Below are positions 22,849 through 34,408 of a DNA stretch of 64,000 nucleotides, in pieces (position 1 is the first letter of the stretch; each line of letters opens with the position of its first letter). The notes beneath the pieces were generated by a model. It did no database searches. It was not told where the DNA came from and worked only from the letters and a program-made list of their open reading frames with translations. This stretch comes from Bisporella sp. PMI_857 (Eukaryota; Ascomycota; Leotiomycetes; Helotiales; Helotiaceae), in the NCBI GenBank assembly GCA_021307315.1, contig JAJSPD010000029.1, positions 248,001-312,000 of the forward strand. Reading direction: 5' to 3'. A program made the translations under genes and the position numbers.

Positions 22849-24371
22849 ATGCGGTTCTCAAATCTCGTCGTAGTTGTTGCTTCTTCGCTTTCGTTATCTT
22901 GTGGTGTCTTCGCAGCTGGAGGTTTCTCCTTGCGCCTTGCGGGCCGATTCAGTGTTGCCGTCTCTGATGTGAAAGCTATAAGCCTTGGGCTAGATCTTTC
23001 AAAACTAAGGGTTAGACAGGAGGAGCTAGTTCTGGAAGAACCCGCATCAGAGGAACCTACACCAGAGGAACCGACATCAGATGATCTCACCTCAGAAGAA
23101 GCCGCAGCAGGGCAATCAACGCCAGAAGAACCAGCTTCGGATGATGCTTTGCCTGAAGAGCCAATACCGAAAGGCACATACACTAGTGAACAACCTCATT
23201 CTATCATATCTTCCGGTCCTGCTAACTTCATAACCCTGCAGTCGCGTCTGGGGACACCTTCTCGTCCATCGCCACTGTGTATGGCACTTCCAGCGAGGAA
23301 ATACAGGCCCTTAACCCTGACGCCGAGCCTACCAATCTCCAAATCGGTCAAGTAATTAACGTCCCTCTACAGCAACGCCGATCAGTAAATAAAACATCCA
23401 AAACACAATTCATATACAAAATCCAATCAGGCGATACATTCTACGCCATCGCTGCTCGCTGCAACTCTTCGCCCGTGACAATCCAAGCTTTAAACCCCGG
23501 CGTTGATCCAACGACCCTACAGATAGGACAAGTGATCAATGTTCCCAGCCCGGTGAACCCTGTTCCTACGCAGGATTCTTCAGATTCCGCCTCAGATGAG
23601 AAACTCCAGGGAGGCGGTGGAGGAGGAGGAGTTGGGAAGGGATATGCGAAATATTCCGGCCCTTCATCTGGGTTCCCAGATCCAAGTCGGTGGGCGCTAT
23701 ATGAGGACCTCTGGGCTACAAATTCGAAATTGATGAGGCTGCATGACAGTAAACAGGAGGTTGCGTCGATCAAGAAAGCGATCGAGAAGGCTGCTAAGGA
23801 GTCGGGGGTAGATCGTAGGCTCATTCTAGCTATGATAATGCAGGAATCATCTGGGAATGTTCGAGTTCCTAATACAACTTCTGTGGACGGGGTCATCAAT
23901 ACTGGGCTGATGCAAGCACACACTGGATCCTCATTCGATTCCGATGATTCCGCCGGATCTATTGAGGTTAGTAAGATTTTCGTGCATGATTTTCCATTCC
24001 AAAGATTCATTGTTTGCGTGCTATTAAGCTGCGCTAGTAGGGGGCGGTGGGTTGATGAGCATGGCTTAAGAGCACGCAAGTCTTGAAATACTACCTCGTA
24101 CAAGAGCCACGATCAGAGCAGTTGGAAGAAACTGACTTTAGCACTCTGGTAGAGAATGGTGAGGGACGGCGTAGAAGGGACTAACAAAGGTGATGGGATA
24201 TTGCAGTGTTTAGTGCATCGGAAGGGTAATACATATGAGGCGTTACGGGAGTATAATTCGGGAAGCTTGGGTGTGAACAGGGAGCAGTTGAATGAGGATG
24301 GAGGAGGGCCTAATAAGTATGTACAACTAGTTGCGAACAGGCTGATGGGTCATGTTTGGGAGGGGATGTAA
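22849..24371 (+). CDS. Secreted protein with two LysM domains and a lysozyme-like C-terminus
   Basis: Three exons (22849-23185, 23242-23966, 24153-24371) give 426 aa. The first intron has a perfect TGCTAAC branch site and joins KGTYT to IASGDTFSSIA. The second is 186 nt and joins GSIE to RMVRDGVEG. Residues 1-22 form a signal peptide ending FAAGG. An acidic tandem low-complexity linker follows (repeated (E/D)EP(T/A)(S/P) units). Two LysM domains come next: TIASGDTFSSIATVYGTSSEEIQALNPD...LQIGQVINVP, and a second starting YKIQSGDTFYAIAARC. The C-terminal part (LILAMIMQESSGNVRVPNTT, INTGLMQ, YEALREYNSGS) resembles an SLT/lysozyme-like domain with a Glu-Ser active-site candidate. Known LysM proteins bind chitin or peptidoglycan-type glycans; the hydrolytic role is inference. 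Confidence 0.85.
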
Positions 24372-26085
24372 GGAAACTTCCCGCCAGAGATTGTGGAGTG
24401 GTTAATAAGTTGGATAGCTGGCTAGAAAGTGATATTAAAAAATTTTGAAGGCACAATTCGATTTTGATTGGAAGCTCTGTGCCGAAGCTTTACAAGCTCA
24501 TACAATATATTATAATCAGTACGGGCCATGTAAGTGTTGTATCAATGCAACTTCCACCATTAATTATCTCAGAGCCTTCGAAGATGTTTTACACAACATT
24601 CGGTATCGGTAAAAGCATCTTCAGCCTAAACCCCCCCCAAAATATGAACAATACGATTGCTCAAGATCTCCTATATAACATCCTCATACAGAGCTAGTTA
24701 AGGGCGTACTACACAGGTATGATGATCGTAGCTCTATCATTCAATAGTATACTGTTTCTCTAAGTACATCAAATGTATCGGTGCTAGAAGCTTCGTAGGC
24801 AGGGAACAATTTCTACCAAACCTCTCTATCCGGGAATTTCTCCCCTCGTTCATGCAGGCCATGGTCATGATAGCCTTCTGGATGACAACGACAAGTCCCG
24901 TGGGTCAGAGCTTTGTCCTCGTCTGCCTTGTTCATACCTAAGCACTATCAATTTGCTGAAGGTAATCTACTATGCACCATGATATGTGGACTCGGCCAGG
25001 TTCCATATGAGCCATGTAGGCCGTTGCTCATTATCGAGACATAAAGCCATATAATAAATTTCGAATAATAAAAGTGCAAATCTTGCTCACTATTTAAAGA
25101 TATAAAGATGTTCGCACAAAATAGAAGGGAACGGGAGAGCAGAAGACGGTTGACACATGAAATCTCAGGAGAGTGTTCTTCAGTTTCAACCTATCTTGAG
25201 TGAACTAAGACACAGGCTGTTCCATAGGGGCAGCAAGTATCAATAATTTTTCACTGGGAAAAAAAATTATGTGCTATTCGACAACACCGCCGCCCAGTTG
25301 CAATGACCACATGTCTAACACTAGTTAAGTATGCCCGGAGGTTGGCACAGTTCTATCAGCTATGCTACACAAGATTATTGAGTGGTGCAATAGTGACGGA
25401 GGGTGAAAGAAGCTTTGGAATGTAGTAAATTCATTTACCAACTTGCTGGATGACTGTTGATCTGTGTGGCAGTGGAATATCAGGAGATGGGAGTGAGTAC
25501 CAAGGCGCGGGGCCTTGGAGGATGTTGTGCTAGTTGTGTACCATACGGCGGAGAAGAAGGCGCTGAAATTTTGTAATCTGGTGCCCTGGCTGCTTGCTTC
25601 CTTGTATTTCCTCGGTGTTCCTTGGGATGTGGAAAGCGCTGCATTTGGAAGTGGCGCACTGACGGGTGGCTTGGGTGACCCGGATGTTCGGGCCTCTGGC
25701 TTGGCTGTTGGTGGACGTGCAACGTGATCTTGGATACAGATCTCTGTGACAGAGTTGTACTGCATAGAATGCGTAGATGGACGGGAACCAGCCTTCCAGA
25801 GCGTCACCGAACCCAATCACCTACAACCACGGAAACCCGGTGTAAGCAACCTCCTCAGCTTCATGTCCCGGGCAGTGCCACGACAATGCCTTGAGCTTTC
25901 AGTATGAACATGGAACGCAGAGAGAAAGTACATAGAATAGTATATTATAACGTTGAAATTCTACGAATCATTTTTTATTCCGAATATAGCAGAATCCAAA
26001 TCCAAATCACTGCACACTGTCTCCGGTCCTGTCCAGGCTAGGCCCAATTCCTGTTAACTCCATAACCCCATACGCCCACTTCAGA
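24372..26085. other. Gene-free interval
   Basis: About 1.7 kb between convergent genes. ORFs at about 25325-25820 overlap one another in several frames and show no domain. They are Pro/His/Ser-rich shadows and were not accepted. Confidence 0.4.
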
Positions 26086-27423
26086 TCACGATTGAAATGC
26101 ACCATGGATCTTTGACGGCCTGAATACGTCGCGGAAGATGTCTAGGTTCACGGGCACGCAAGAAGATGAACTCTTGGAAGAGTGCTTCGAAGACGATGTC
26201 TTTGAAGAGGACGATTTTGAGGAAGAGCTTGGTGGACCGTCAGGACTCTCGAACGCAAAGACTATATCTCGAAAGTGACCATGAAACTCAGACGAGTCAC
26301 TAAGAAAAGCTTCCCGCCACATTAAGGCTACCTCTTCAGGGGGGTTCCTGGGTTTTAGATACGTCAGACGCTAATTTCGTAATTTTGTACATCTACTCTC
26401 AGTCGCAGGGTGGGTGACTTGTTCAAGGGTATTTCTTAAAGTGTAAACCACCGCAGGACAAATTGTAGGAGAGTTAAACATACCGAAAGCCAGACCCAAG
26501 CCCGAAGCTACCGATGCAAAGGTCAACATAGCCGTAAAACACAGCAATTCGTAGCGCGGCTGTAATCTTTTCTTTCATGAGTTCTTTCTCCTGCTTGAAG
26601 GAATACTTTTTTCCTGAACTATCCAGTTTCGGCCGCTTGACGGGGCAGACTGATATGACTGTATGTTATAATTAGTAATTACACCAAGCCTTGGTATAGG
26701 TAAAAGTCGTGCAGCTGCTCTCTCCTCGCCAGGATCCCCTCTAAAAATCACGTACTTGGGAGAACCTTAATATCATTCCAAACCTCATAATTTTCTGGCC
26801 CATCTCGGAATACAATCACGCTGGGTGAATAAATACCAGCTTTCTCTGGAATAGGGTAGTTTGAATCTACACTACTTCCTACCCCAGGAGTAGTCAGAGT
26901 TGCTATTCATGGCAACGAGTCAGTCAGTTACCAACCATTCAATACTCTCCCAGACTCTGCTTTAGGGCATGTGAATTGAAAATAGATGGCCGTCATCTTT
27001 ACACAAGATCCTGGCTGCATGGGTGACGTACCATGAAGATTGCTTCGCCTGCAAAGACACTCTTCCGGAGACATAACCCCTTAGGAATATTAGCTTCTAT
27101 GCAGCTCCTAAGCAGAATTAATATTCAAATATACCTGCTTCCCAGTCACCACCAGCTCTCTTATCATTTGCAGGCATAATCACAGGTATTTTATGTGAGT
27201 CTGTGCCCCAGTCTAAAGCTACATCGACTGGATCTCGGTCGTAGAACGCAAACCGAGTATGTTTCGACTGTCCAACTGCAGGTGGGCTAGTCACGCCTAT
27301 CCATTCAGCCTGACACAAGAATGACGTCGCCGAATGCTCCGATTTGTACTGACGGGCCCATGGTATGTAAGTCTTCTTCGCCTCTGCGGCTATTTCTGAG
27401 GGCTTTGGCTTGGCTGGAGGCAT
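26086..27423 (-). CDS. TIGR02452 / microbial-type PARG-like macrodomain protein
   Basis: Five exons (27423-27135, 27079-26936, 26902-26756, 26658-26484, 26347-26086) close in frame at 338 aa. The core reads IPVIMPANDKRAGGDWEAG, then VMSPEECLCRRSNL across the first intron. Next come IPEKAGIYSPSVIVFRDG and ISVCPVKRPKLDSSG, followed by KITAALRIAVFYGYVDLCIGSFGLG and NPPEEVALMWREAF. This order matches the TIGR02452 family, whose N-terminal part is the microbial-type poly(ADP-ribose) glycohydrolase catalytic region. The bacterial signature GGG-x6-8-QEE appears here as AGGD...SPEE. The likely chemistry is ADP-ribose removal, but activity is uncertain. A Ser/Lys low-complexity insert (SSSSKSSSSKTSSSK) lies near the C-terminus. 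Confidence 0.82.
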
Positions 27424-28580
27424 CTATGGTTCTCGATAAGACAGAGTTCATTGAGATATTGAACGTCGCTTACAGTTCCTTGGTCTAATACTAAGTGGAA
27501 GATGGCGAGAGTAATGATGAAATTACCGCAGTTTTAGGAAAATGTAGTACATTCGAAGGTCTACTGCACATGCATCCCTGAAACTGGTGGGCATGGGTCT
27601 GCATTTATAGTATATACAATAGTTGTAGATGATGCCATGGACTCGATCAAAAGGAAACAAAGGGCGAATTAAAACATTCCTTTGAGCGCCACATGCATTA
27701 GCATTAATACGGGCATACCCGTAGATCTGGTGCGATCTGCCCCGCGCTGAACGGCAACGTAGTTCCTTGTAATAGGTAATGTAGAATCAACCTAGATCCC
27801 CAAGTAGGCGACAGGAGCTTCGAACGTTGCGCAACAATGCCACTACAGAGGTGACAGCCTCGATATTAAGCAACTGAACACTAATATGCAAGATTCCGGG
27901 CCCAAGATGGTGCATCAAACTCGAAAATTGTGGTACTTAGGTTGGCGAGGGGATCCATCTCGAAAAAGGAGATGGATCAAAAGCAAGGTGGAACGCAGCA
28001 CCAGAGGGGCTCTATCCAACGCTAAAAATCTCCCACTCAGGTCCCAACAAGATACTGCAAAAGCACAAGGTACGAGTTGATGGCTCAAATCACCTTTGCG
28101 GGTTTCATAGAGACACATTCCGCCGCTCATTGTTCAGAGCACCAGTCACATAAGGCTGATATGAAGTGGCACGGGAAAGATGGCAAAAGAAATATAGATG
28201 CATATCTGTGAATCTGGCTGAGACGGCACCATATGAAGTGGATGCAATACTCCAAATGACACATCGCATAGATGTGGTTAATTCTAGCAGCGGAATCCGG
28301 AGGCATCTCCATGGGTTGCGTTGCTATAAGTGATGACATTTAGCTGTTGTCGCAAGGTTCTCAACATGGCCCTTGCACACTCGCTTGAGCCGCATTTCCC
28401 TCCGCGTCATAAAAATAAAGTTCCGCGAAACTTCAGCCTTGTTTTTGGCGATAGGTAAAAGAATTCAAACACAGCTACATCACCACCACCTCTAGACAAC
28501 ACCAGGTACGTGGTTGGACAATGCAATGTGTCTGAAGGCCCAGGACCGTGAAACGCTTGCTAATGGGATCTGCGAACTAG
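27424..28580. promoter_or_regulatory. Divergent promoter region with a possible 5' UTR intron
   Basis: Lies between the start of the PARG-like gene (-) and the AsnRS gene (+). A strong donor, GTACGT, at 28506 and a TAG ending at 28580, directly before the AsnRS ATG, could mark a 75-nt intron in the 5' UTR. No other gene was recognised. Confidence 0.4.
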
Positions 28581-30202
28581 ATGGCGCCCCCACGTTTAGG
28601 AATACCCCTTTCTATGGCGCGCCATTCCAGAGGACTGCACACCTCTCCTCGAGGCAATATCGCCAGATCCATTGCGTCTATATTCGAACAAGCAGCGGGA
28701 AACGGTGAGTGGGGCCACGAATCTATAAAGGTCAATGGCCGGGTGCGTTCAGTCCGAGCGCACAAAGAGCGAGCATTTGCATCTATCGGGGATGGGACGA
28801 CCCTGCAGCCACTACAAGTAGTGTTGAAGCCACAAGATGCCGAGAAGTAAGGATTTATATTTATTCTTCGAGAGTTTGGGTTAATTCATTTCTCGGAAGT
28901 CTGTCAACCGGTACAGGGGTTACTATCTTCGGCCAAATTCACCCAGCACCTAGATCTGGAGCTCCTGAGATACACGTAACTAAGTTGGACATTGTGGCAC
29001 AAGTGGAAGCTGCTGTAAAGGATACCCAATTGTGCAAGTGATCAGATACTGAAAGGAGATTACAGACATACCCCATGCAAAAGAAAACACAGAAACAAGG
29101 TCATACAGTGGAATACCTCCGGACGATTCCGCATATGCGGGTTAGGCATCCATTTACCCAAGTTCTCATGAACTTTCAGTCCCAATGCGAGCTCGAGTTC
29201 TCGGCATTTTATAATGGCAACAACTTTACAAAGATACACACCCCTATTCTTACTTCTTCTGACTGTGAAGCTGGCGGAGAAACGTTTACTGTATCCGGTC
29301 CTGCTTCGAGGGACGATGATGGAACCTTCTTCAAGACTAAGAAATACCTTACAGTGTCTCATCAATTGGAGTTGGAAGCCATGGCACAATCTATAGAAAA
29401 AGTATGGAGTCTCTCACCCACATTCAGAGCTGAGAGGAGCGATACGGCACGGCATCTAAGTGAGTTCTATATGCTTGAGGTAGAACAAACGTATGTTGAA
29501 TCATGGCGGGATCCTATGGAAATCCTCAAAAACTCGATTTGTCATGTCACCAGAAACCTATACTCGAGTAGGATTGCTGATGCAATTATACATGGGAAAC
29601 GGTCAGAAGGACCAGAGGAGGAGCCTGGGTTGGCAGGCAAATTAGAGGAAAGGTGGCAGGGTATGATGCAGTACGAATGGCCACAAATATCATATACCAA
29701 AGCGATTTCCCTTCTGGAGCAACATGCAGACAGATTTGAGCATAGACCAGAATGGGGACTAGGGCTCAAGTCTGAACATGAGAACTTCATTGCTAAACAT
29801 GTAGGGAAAGGGTCTCCGGTCTTTATCACCCACTATCCCAAGGCTATCAAGCCGTTCTACATGTTGAAAGCAGCTTCCAATGTGGAGGAGACCGGATCAG
29901 TGGTACACAACTTCGATCTTGTAGTTCCAGAAGTGTGCGAAATAGCTGGCGGGTCTTTGCGCGAGCACGATCTTGAAACCCTGATCAAGGAAATGCAGAG
30001 TAGGAAGATGCTTCCTGAGGGCGAATCTTCACAGCTTTCAGCGGAGGACTTTGGTAATTATAAGGACTATATTGATCTTAGGCGCTGGGGTTATATCCCT
30101 TCAGGGGGTTTTGGCTTAGGGTTTGATCGTCTAATCATGTATCTGACCGGTATCCCGAACATTCGGGAAGTGATTCGGTATCCACGATCTTTTAGACACT
30201 AG
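28581..30202 (+). CDS. Asparaginyl-tRNA synthetase, probably mitochondrial
   Basis: Exons 28581-28846, 28900-29014 and 29066-30202 give 505 aa. The N-terminus (MAPPRLGIPLSMARHSRGLH) is Arg-rich without acidic residues, as in a mitochondrial presequence. An OB-fold anticodon-binding domain follows (IKVNGRVRSVRAHKERAFASI, LSTGTGVTIFGQI). The class II core then shows TYPMQKK, motif 1 around MRVRHPFTQV, motif 2 SPTFRAERSDTARHLSEF and motif 3 GGFGLGFDRLIMYLTG. FRAE with downstream HLSEF is typical of AsnRS/AspRS, and the TYPMQKK segment supports AsnRS. It charges tRNA-Asn with asparagine for organellar translation. All class II motifs are intact. Confidence 0.93.
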
Positions 30203-33200
30203 TAAGCCCAAAGCTTGTACAAACATTGTAGAATAAATGTAGAATTACAAAAAGAAATAGACTAGAATATAATCGGGTGTAGACTTCGAAGACAAATACT
30301 GCTTCTCTATGGAAACATAGCTTGACATGCGGTCCAATTTCGTGAATTCAAGCACCTGGGCAATGTGAATCACCATCAGATGATCTCTCGCTCTCTGAAG
30401 TCGTGACCAAGCATATAGTGGCAGGAATGACAGGTACGACTTGTTCTTTCCAATTCATCACCCTCTCGGGAGTATTGTGTCTTGCAGGTGTTATTGCCTG
30501 ATGGGAACTGAACCTGCTTTCAACAAATACGCACCGTTCCTTGCCATTATCGTTTGAGTTTCTCCAACTAGTATGTTATCACTGGTTCCCATTGTGGCTG
30601 TTACTCGTCAGACAACACGACTTCGCCTTCGCATAGGCTTAGAGCTGCATTGCATGAAATGCATCAGCTAAACAGGCTGTAGCGGAATGAAAGAAGGTAG
30701 CTTCCAATTATGTGCTTAGCAGCGCATAGGTCCCAATAGGCTGCCCCTTGATATCCTGATTGAGTTTCTATATCCTCGCTCTCATCTAAGTATACCTCAT
30801 CTCATGAGAGAAGACGTTCATTAAGAATGGTGGAAATCTATGCTGGTCTAGTTGTCGATCAGTTATTGAATGTCCACTTCTATGGTTCCAACCTCTTCAC
30901 CCCATTTCTACCGGCATAAGGGTTGTGCATCTCAGTCAGACACAATTCTTTTTCAACTGTACGGATAGACTATGCTTCCGAGTCCCGTTCCTGTGCCATC
31001 CAAGCCAATTTGGAAGCTACTCAACCTTGGTCATAAACCAGCATACTGCACTTCTCATATGTTCTGCAGATTGTGTGCAGCGACTTTGCCACATACCAAC
31101 ATTTACAACGCCCATTAGATTTACAGGAATCACGCAAACGAAACCTCACTATGGCATCCACACTTCTTGCCACTCGCGACTGGAGACTTGCATGTATCAA
31201 AATGTAACGTGATATATATGCGCTCGTTATTGGAGCCCGAAGACAACTGCTATGTTACTGGTTCACTATCCAAAGTATATTTTGGTCATCTGATGCCTGA
31301 TTATCTTACTCAGATCTATCCAGCCGTGTGTATTACTCATTGTGCTGACGCTAGGTTTCCCAAATAACCAACAACAGACCTCTGAATACTAGTCAGTCCT
31401 CTAAGCAAAAATCATCAGAATCGGATCCCAACAGCTTGGATCCAGGTTAGCCGCACCACTTCCAGGGTTCCGTTAATGGAACCTTGCCTTCCTAATAGCG
31501 CATCTTTTATTACTTGCTTCAGTCATTCATATCTTATTGAGCCCTTATATCCGGATAATCCGAGATATTGTCTTTCGCACGTAACGCGTCATCACATTCC
31601 CATCTTTAACGACTTTGCAGACATTCTATCCACCCTCGACTTCAATGGACAGCTAACGGTGCGCAAAAACTGCTCTCAACCTCCCCTCCCCGCCCCCCAA
31701 ATCCTTGTGCAACTCTCCATCTCTCAAGAACAAGGCATCGCACCAATCACAAATCTCCCATCGCTAAAGCCTATCCGTGCCTGATCACTTACTGTACCCC
31801 AAGCCCGAGAAGGTGAGACGGGCATGACATTCCCGGGTATATGAATAATTAGACAAGGGTGGAGATGTGATGCATGCCACTGCAGTCGCTGTTGACCGAG
31901 TTGGTTGTTATCTTTATCGCCAGCCCCCAAAATCCGGAAATTCTTCGGTGAGAGGAAGTTTAAGGTTACGGGACGAACGCACTAAGGTTAGTACATACTT
32001 ATCCGAGATGCTTATTCTCATATTGGGGACTTTGATGTAGCTCAAGGGGTTCTTTATATCATCTTCCTAATTTTAACAGGTCTTATTGGTTCCTGGCAGT
32101 TTTTCTGGTCAAACAACAGAGTTCTAGCAGAGAAATAAAATGCGGCATCGGCCCCCAAAGAATTAACCCTACAATTAGCCGCTGCCCCTGCAAACACAGC
32201 CAACAAACAGAAGCCTCCAAACGAACAGCGATAAAGTATCACCTACACCATCAGCACAAGCCGAGTTACATTGTCTTAACTAACGGCTGCGGACCCCAAT
32301 CCAACAGCGGACGGGATCTAGTTCGACTTCCGCGGTTCGTAACGGTGGGAAAAGGGTGTGTAGAACCAAGTGGTCGGATCGTCAAAATACGACGGGCTGA
32401 CGAATGGACCAATATAACTGTTGGAAATCAAAATCTTCGTGTTGTTGATAGGCTGGCAAGTAAGGTTATTTAATGCCAGCGTCGCCACCTTGAGGGGAGC
32501 CTCAAGCTGAATTTTTGCATATTATCACACCACAAAAGTTGGTTCCAAAATCTGCCACGCCTAGATGGGCTAGCTCTCGCTCATCTGCTTTGGAGCGGGT
32601 TCTGCACAATTGGAATTCCAACACAGCTATAGAAATAAACAACGAGCTGCGCCTACCGCCTACCATCGATCGCCCAACATCCATCTCCTCGTGGACATTT
32701 GCTCCGCATCCACAGCCCGTCAAGCCCCTTTGCTGAGATCTCCCCACCTCCACTCAAAGTCCGCCTTTCAAAACCTCCAACATTAGGCCCTGAAAAATGG
32801 AACCACAGAAAAATCCCCAGATTTAGATTCTCCATTTAAACAAGACTTCCAATCGATAGCTAGAGATCGGGAACAATTATTCTTGAGTGTAGATTCTTCG
32901 ACAGCGGCTCATTGTAGTTGCTTGTGCTCTTAATAACGCGCGAAGAGCTAATAGCTACCCTATACGCGTAAACGTTGTTGACGTGGATATGCAACATATT
33001 TATTTAGAAATGGCCACATTTAAAAACCTCATGCACGATACTTCAAGGAGTAGTTCTAGATGTCATCCTTTCATCGACTACAATGCCCAGCACAGATCTC
33101 CATTTCAGATCCGCTGTTCGTCCGTTAAACATAAACTTTGAGAACTCATGAGGGCGGCATTTAGAACGCCAGCTTGCATAACTTGAGAAGATATTTTTTC

Positions 33201-34408
33201 CTTCGTATAGTACTACCCTTGTCTAAACGTCAAGAAGATGGAGCTTCCAACTTTACATATCGAGCAATTAAAGAGAAAGAAAACACGCCATTTCTGTATC
33301 AAGAAACATAATCCGTCCCAGCATGGCTAAGCACAGCTATCGTATTTCTTAGCCCCTTAGACAGCGCGCTAAGTGATATGGTCTCTATGCTCCCAAGTTC
33401 CAAAAAAATTGGCTCCATCACATCTTCCCCATTTAAAAAAATACCCACAAACACCTCTTTTTCTCGAAAATTCCGCACTAAGCCAAGCAAAGCCCTCCAC
33501 CCCCAAAAAGGGCCGAAAATTAAGCGTAAAATAGCGTGCTCCACCACGTAAATCCCCGAAGAGGATTCAAGATTAGAGAGCCCGGAGGAGTCTTTATCCA
33601 TGGTGTTCACGGTGCAGGTACGGCAAAAGTGTTTCTGCCAAAAAGCAACGGGGAGCGAGCATCGATAGATAGGTTAAGAAAAATCCGGCGGCCCTGGGCA
33701 TGTTCGGGGTTCTCGGCATAGGCCTAGCCGGGGAGTTTTTCTTTAGTTTTTTCTTTTTTTTTGGGTAGTAGGCTTTGTGGGGAATCGGGTTTGCAAGAGG
33801 TTGGCTTTTGGTTTATTTTGCAAGGTCGGATTGTTTGTGAATACGTAGGATGCGCATGTATCGTACGTAGAGGTGTGGCACGGTTGAGTGAGCTCTTTGG
33901 GCTTTCTGCTAGGGAATTTGGCGCAGGGGTTGAGGAATTTAGACGAGCTAGAGAGGGCGAGGGTGGGGAAGAACAGAGCAGCAAGACTTGGGATAGGACT
34001 AAGATTGCTCTCATGTTGTAATGGGCGGTGTGTTGATGAGGAACTGATATCACAAGATGAGAATGTTGAATATGTTGTAATACTTCAATCAATGCTCTGA
34101 TTCAGTAGCTAAATATCTGGTCATGGCTCTGGCCATGAGAAACAGCAAAATATAGTATTTCTCCCTGCGCCATCTGGTTCTTGTGAAAGACTTTCCTCCA
34201 GGCCCATTTTGTCTTTCCTTTGCCCACCCATTACCTATGGAAACGAGGCGACCAATCGCCTGTCACCCGTCCAACGCCCAACGCAATGCGATTAAATGCC
34301 CCTTATGTATGCCCTGCCTTTAGCTAGGATATAATATATACTGTACAGAATGTAATTGGGAAATAAAGATATCTACTTCGTCTCTCTTTTTTATCGTCGT
34401 TGATGTGT
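30203..34408. other. Gene-poor interval (about 4.2 kb)
   Basis: Only short ORFs occur. A minus-strand ORF at 33724-34092 has a signal-peptide-like stretch (MRAILVLSQVLLLCSS) followed by a Pro/Ser/Lys-rich sequence, but its composition is low-complexity and I do not accept it as a gene. The rest is AT-rich with no transposon coding remnants recognised. Confidence 0.45.

Noticed and set aside
23441..24103. 220-codon minus-strand ORF
   Set aside because: Antisense of the LysM gene, which has signal peptide, domains and spliceable introns on the plus strand.
25325..25820. Overlapping minus-strand ORFs of up to 163 codons
   Set aside because: Two or three frames are open at once, composition is Pro/Ser/His-rich, and no domain or splice model was found.
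33724..34092. Possible small secreted protein
   Set aside because: A hydrophobic start exists, but the rest is Pro/Ser/Lys low-complexity in an AT-rich tract; support too weak.
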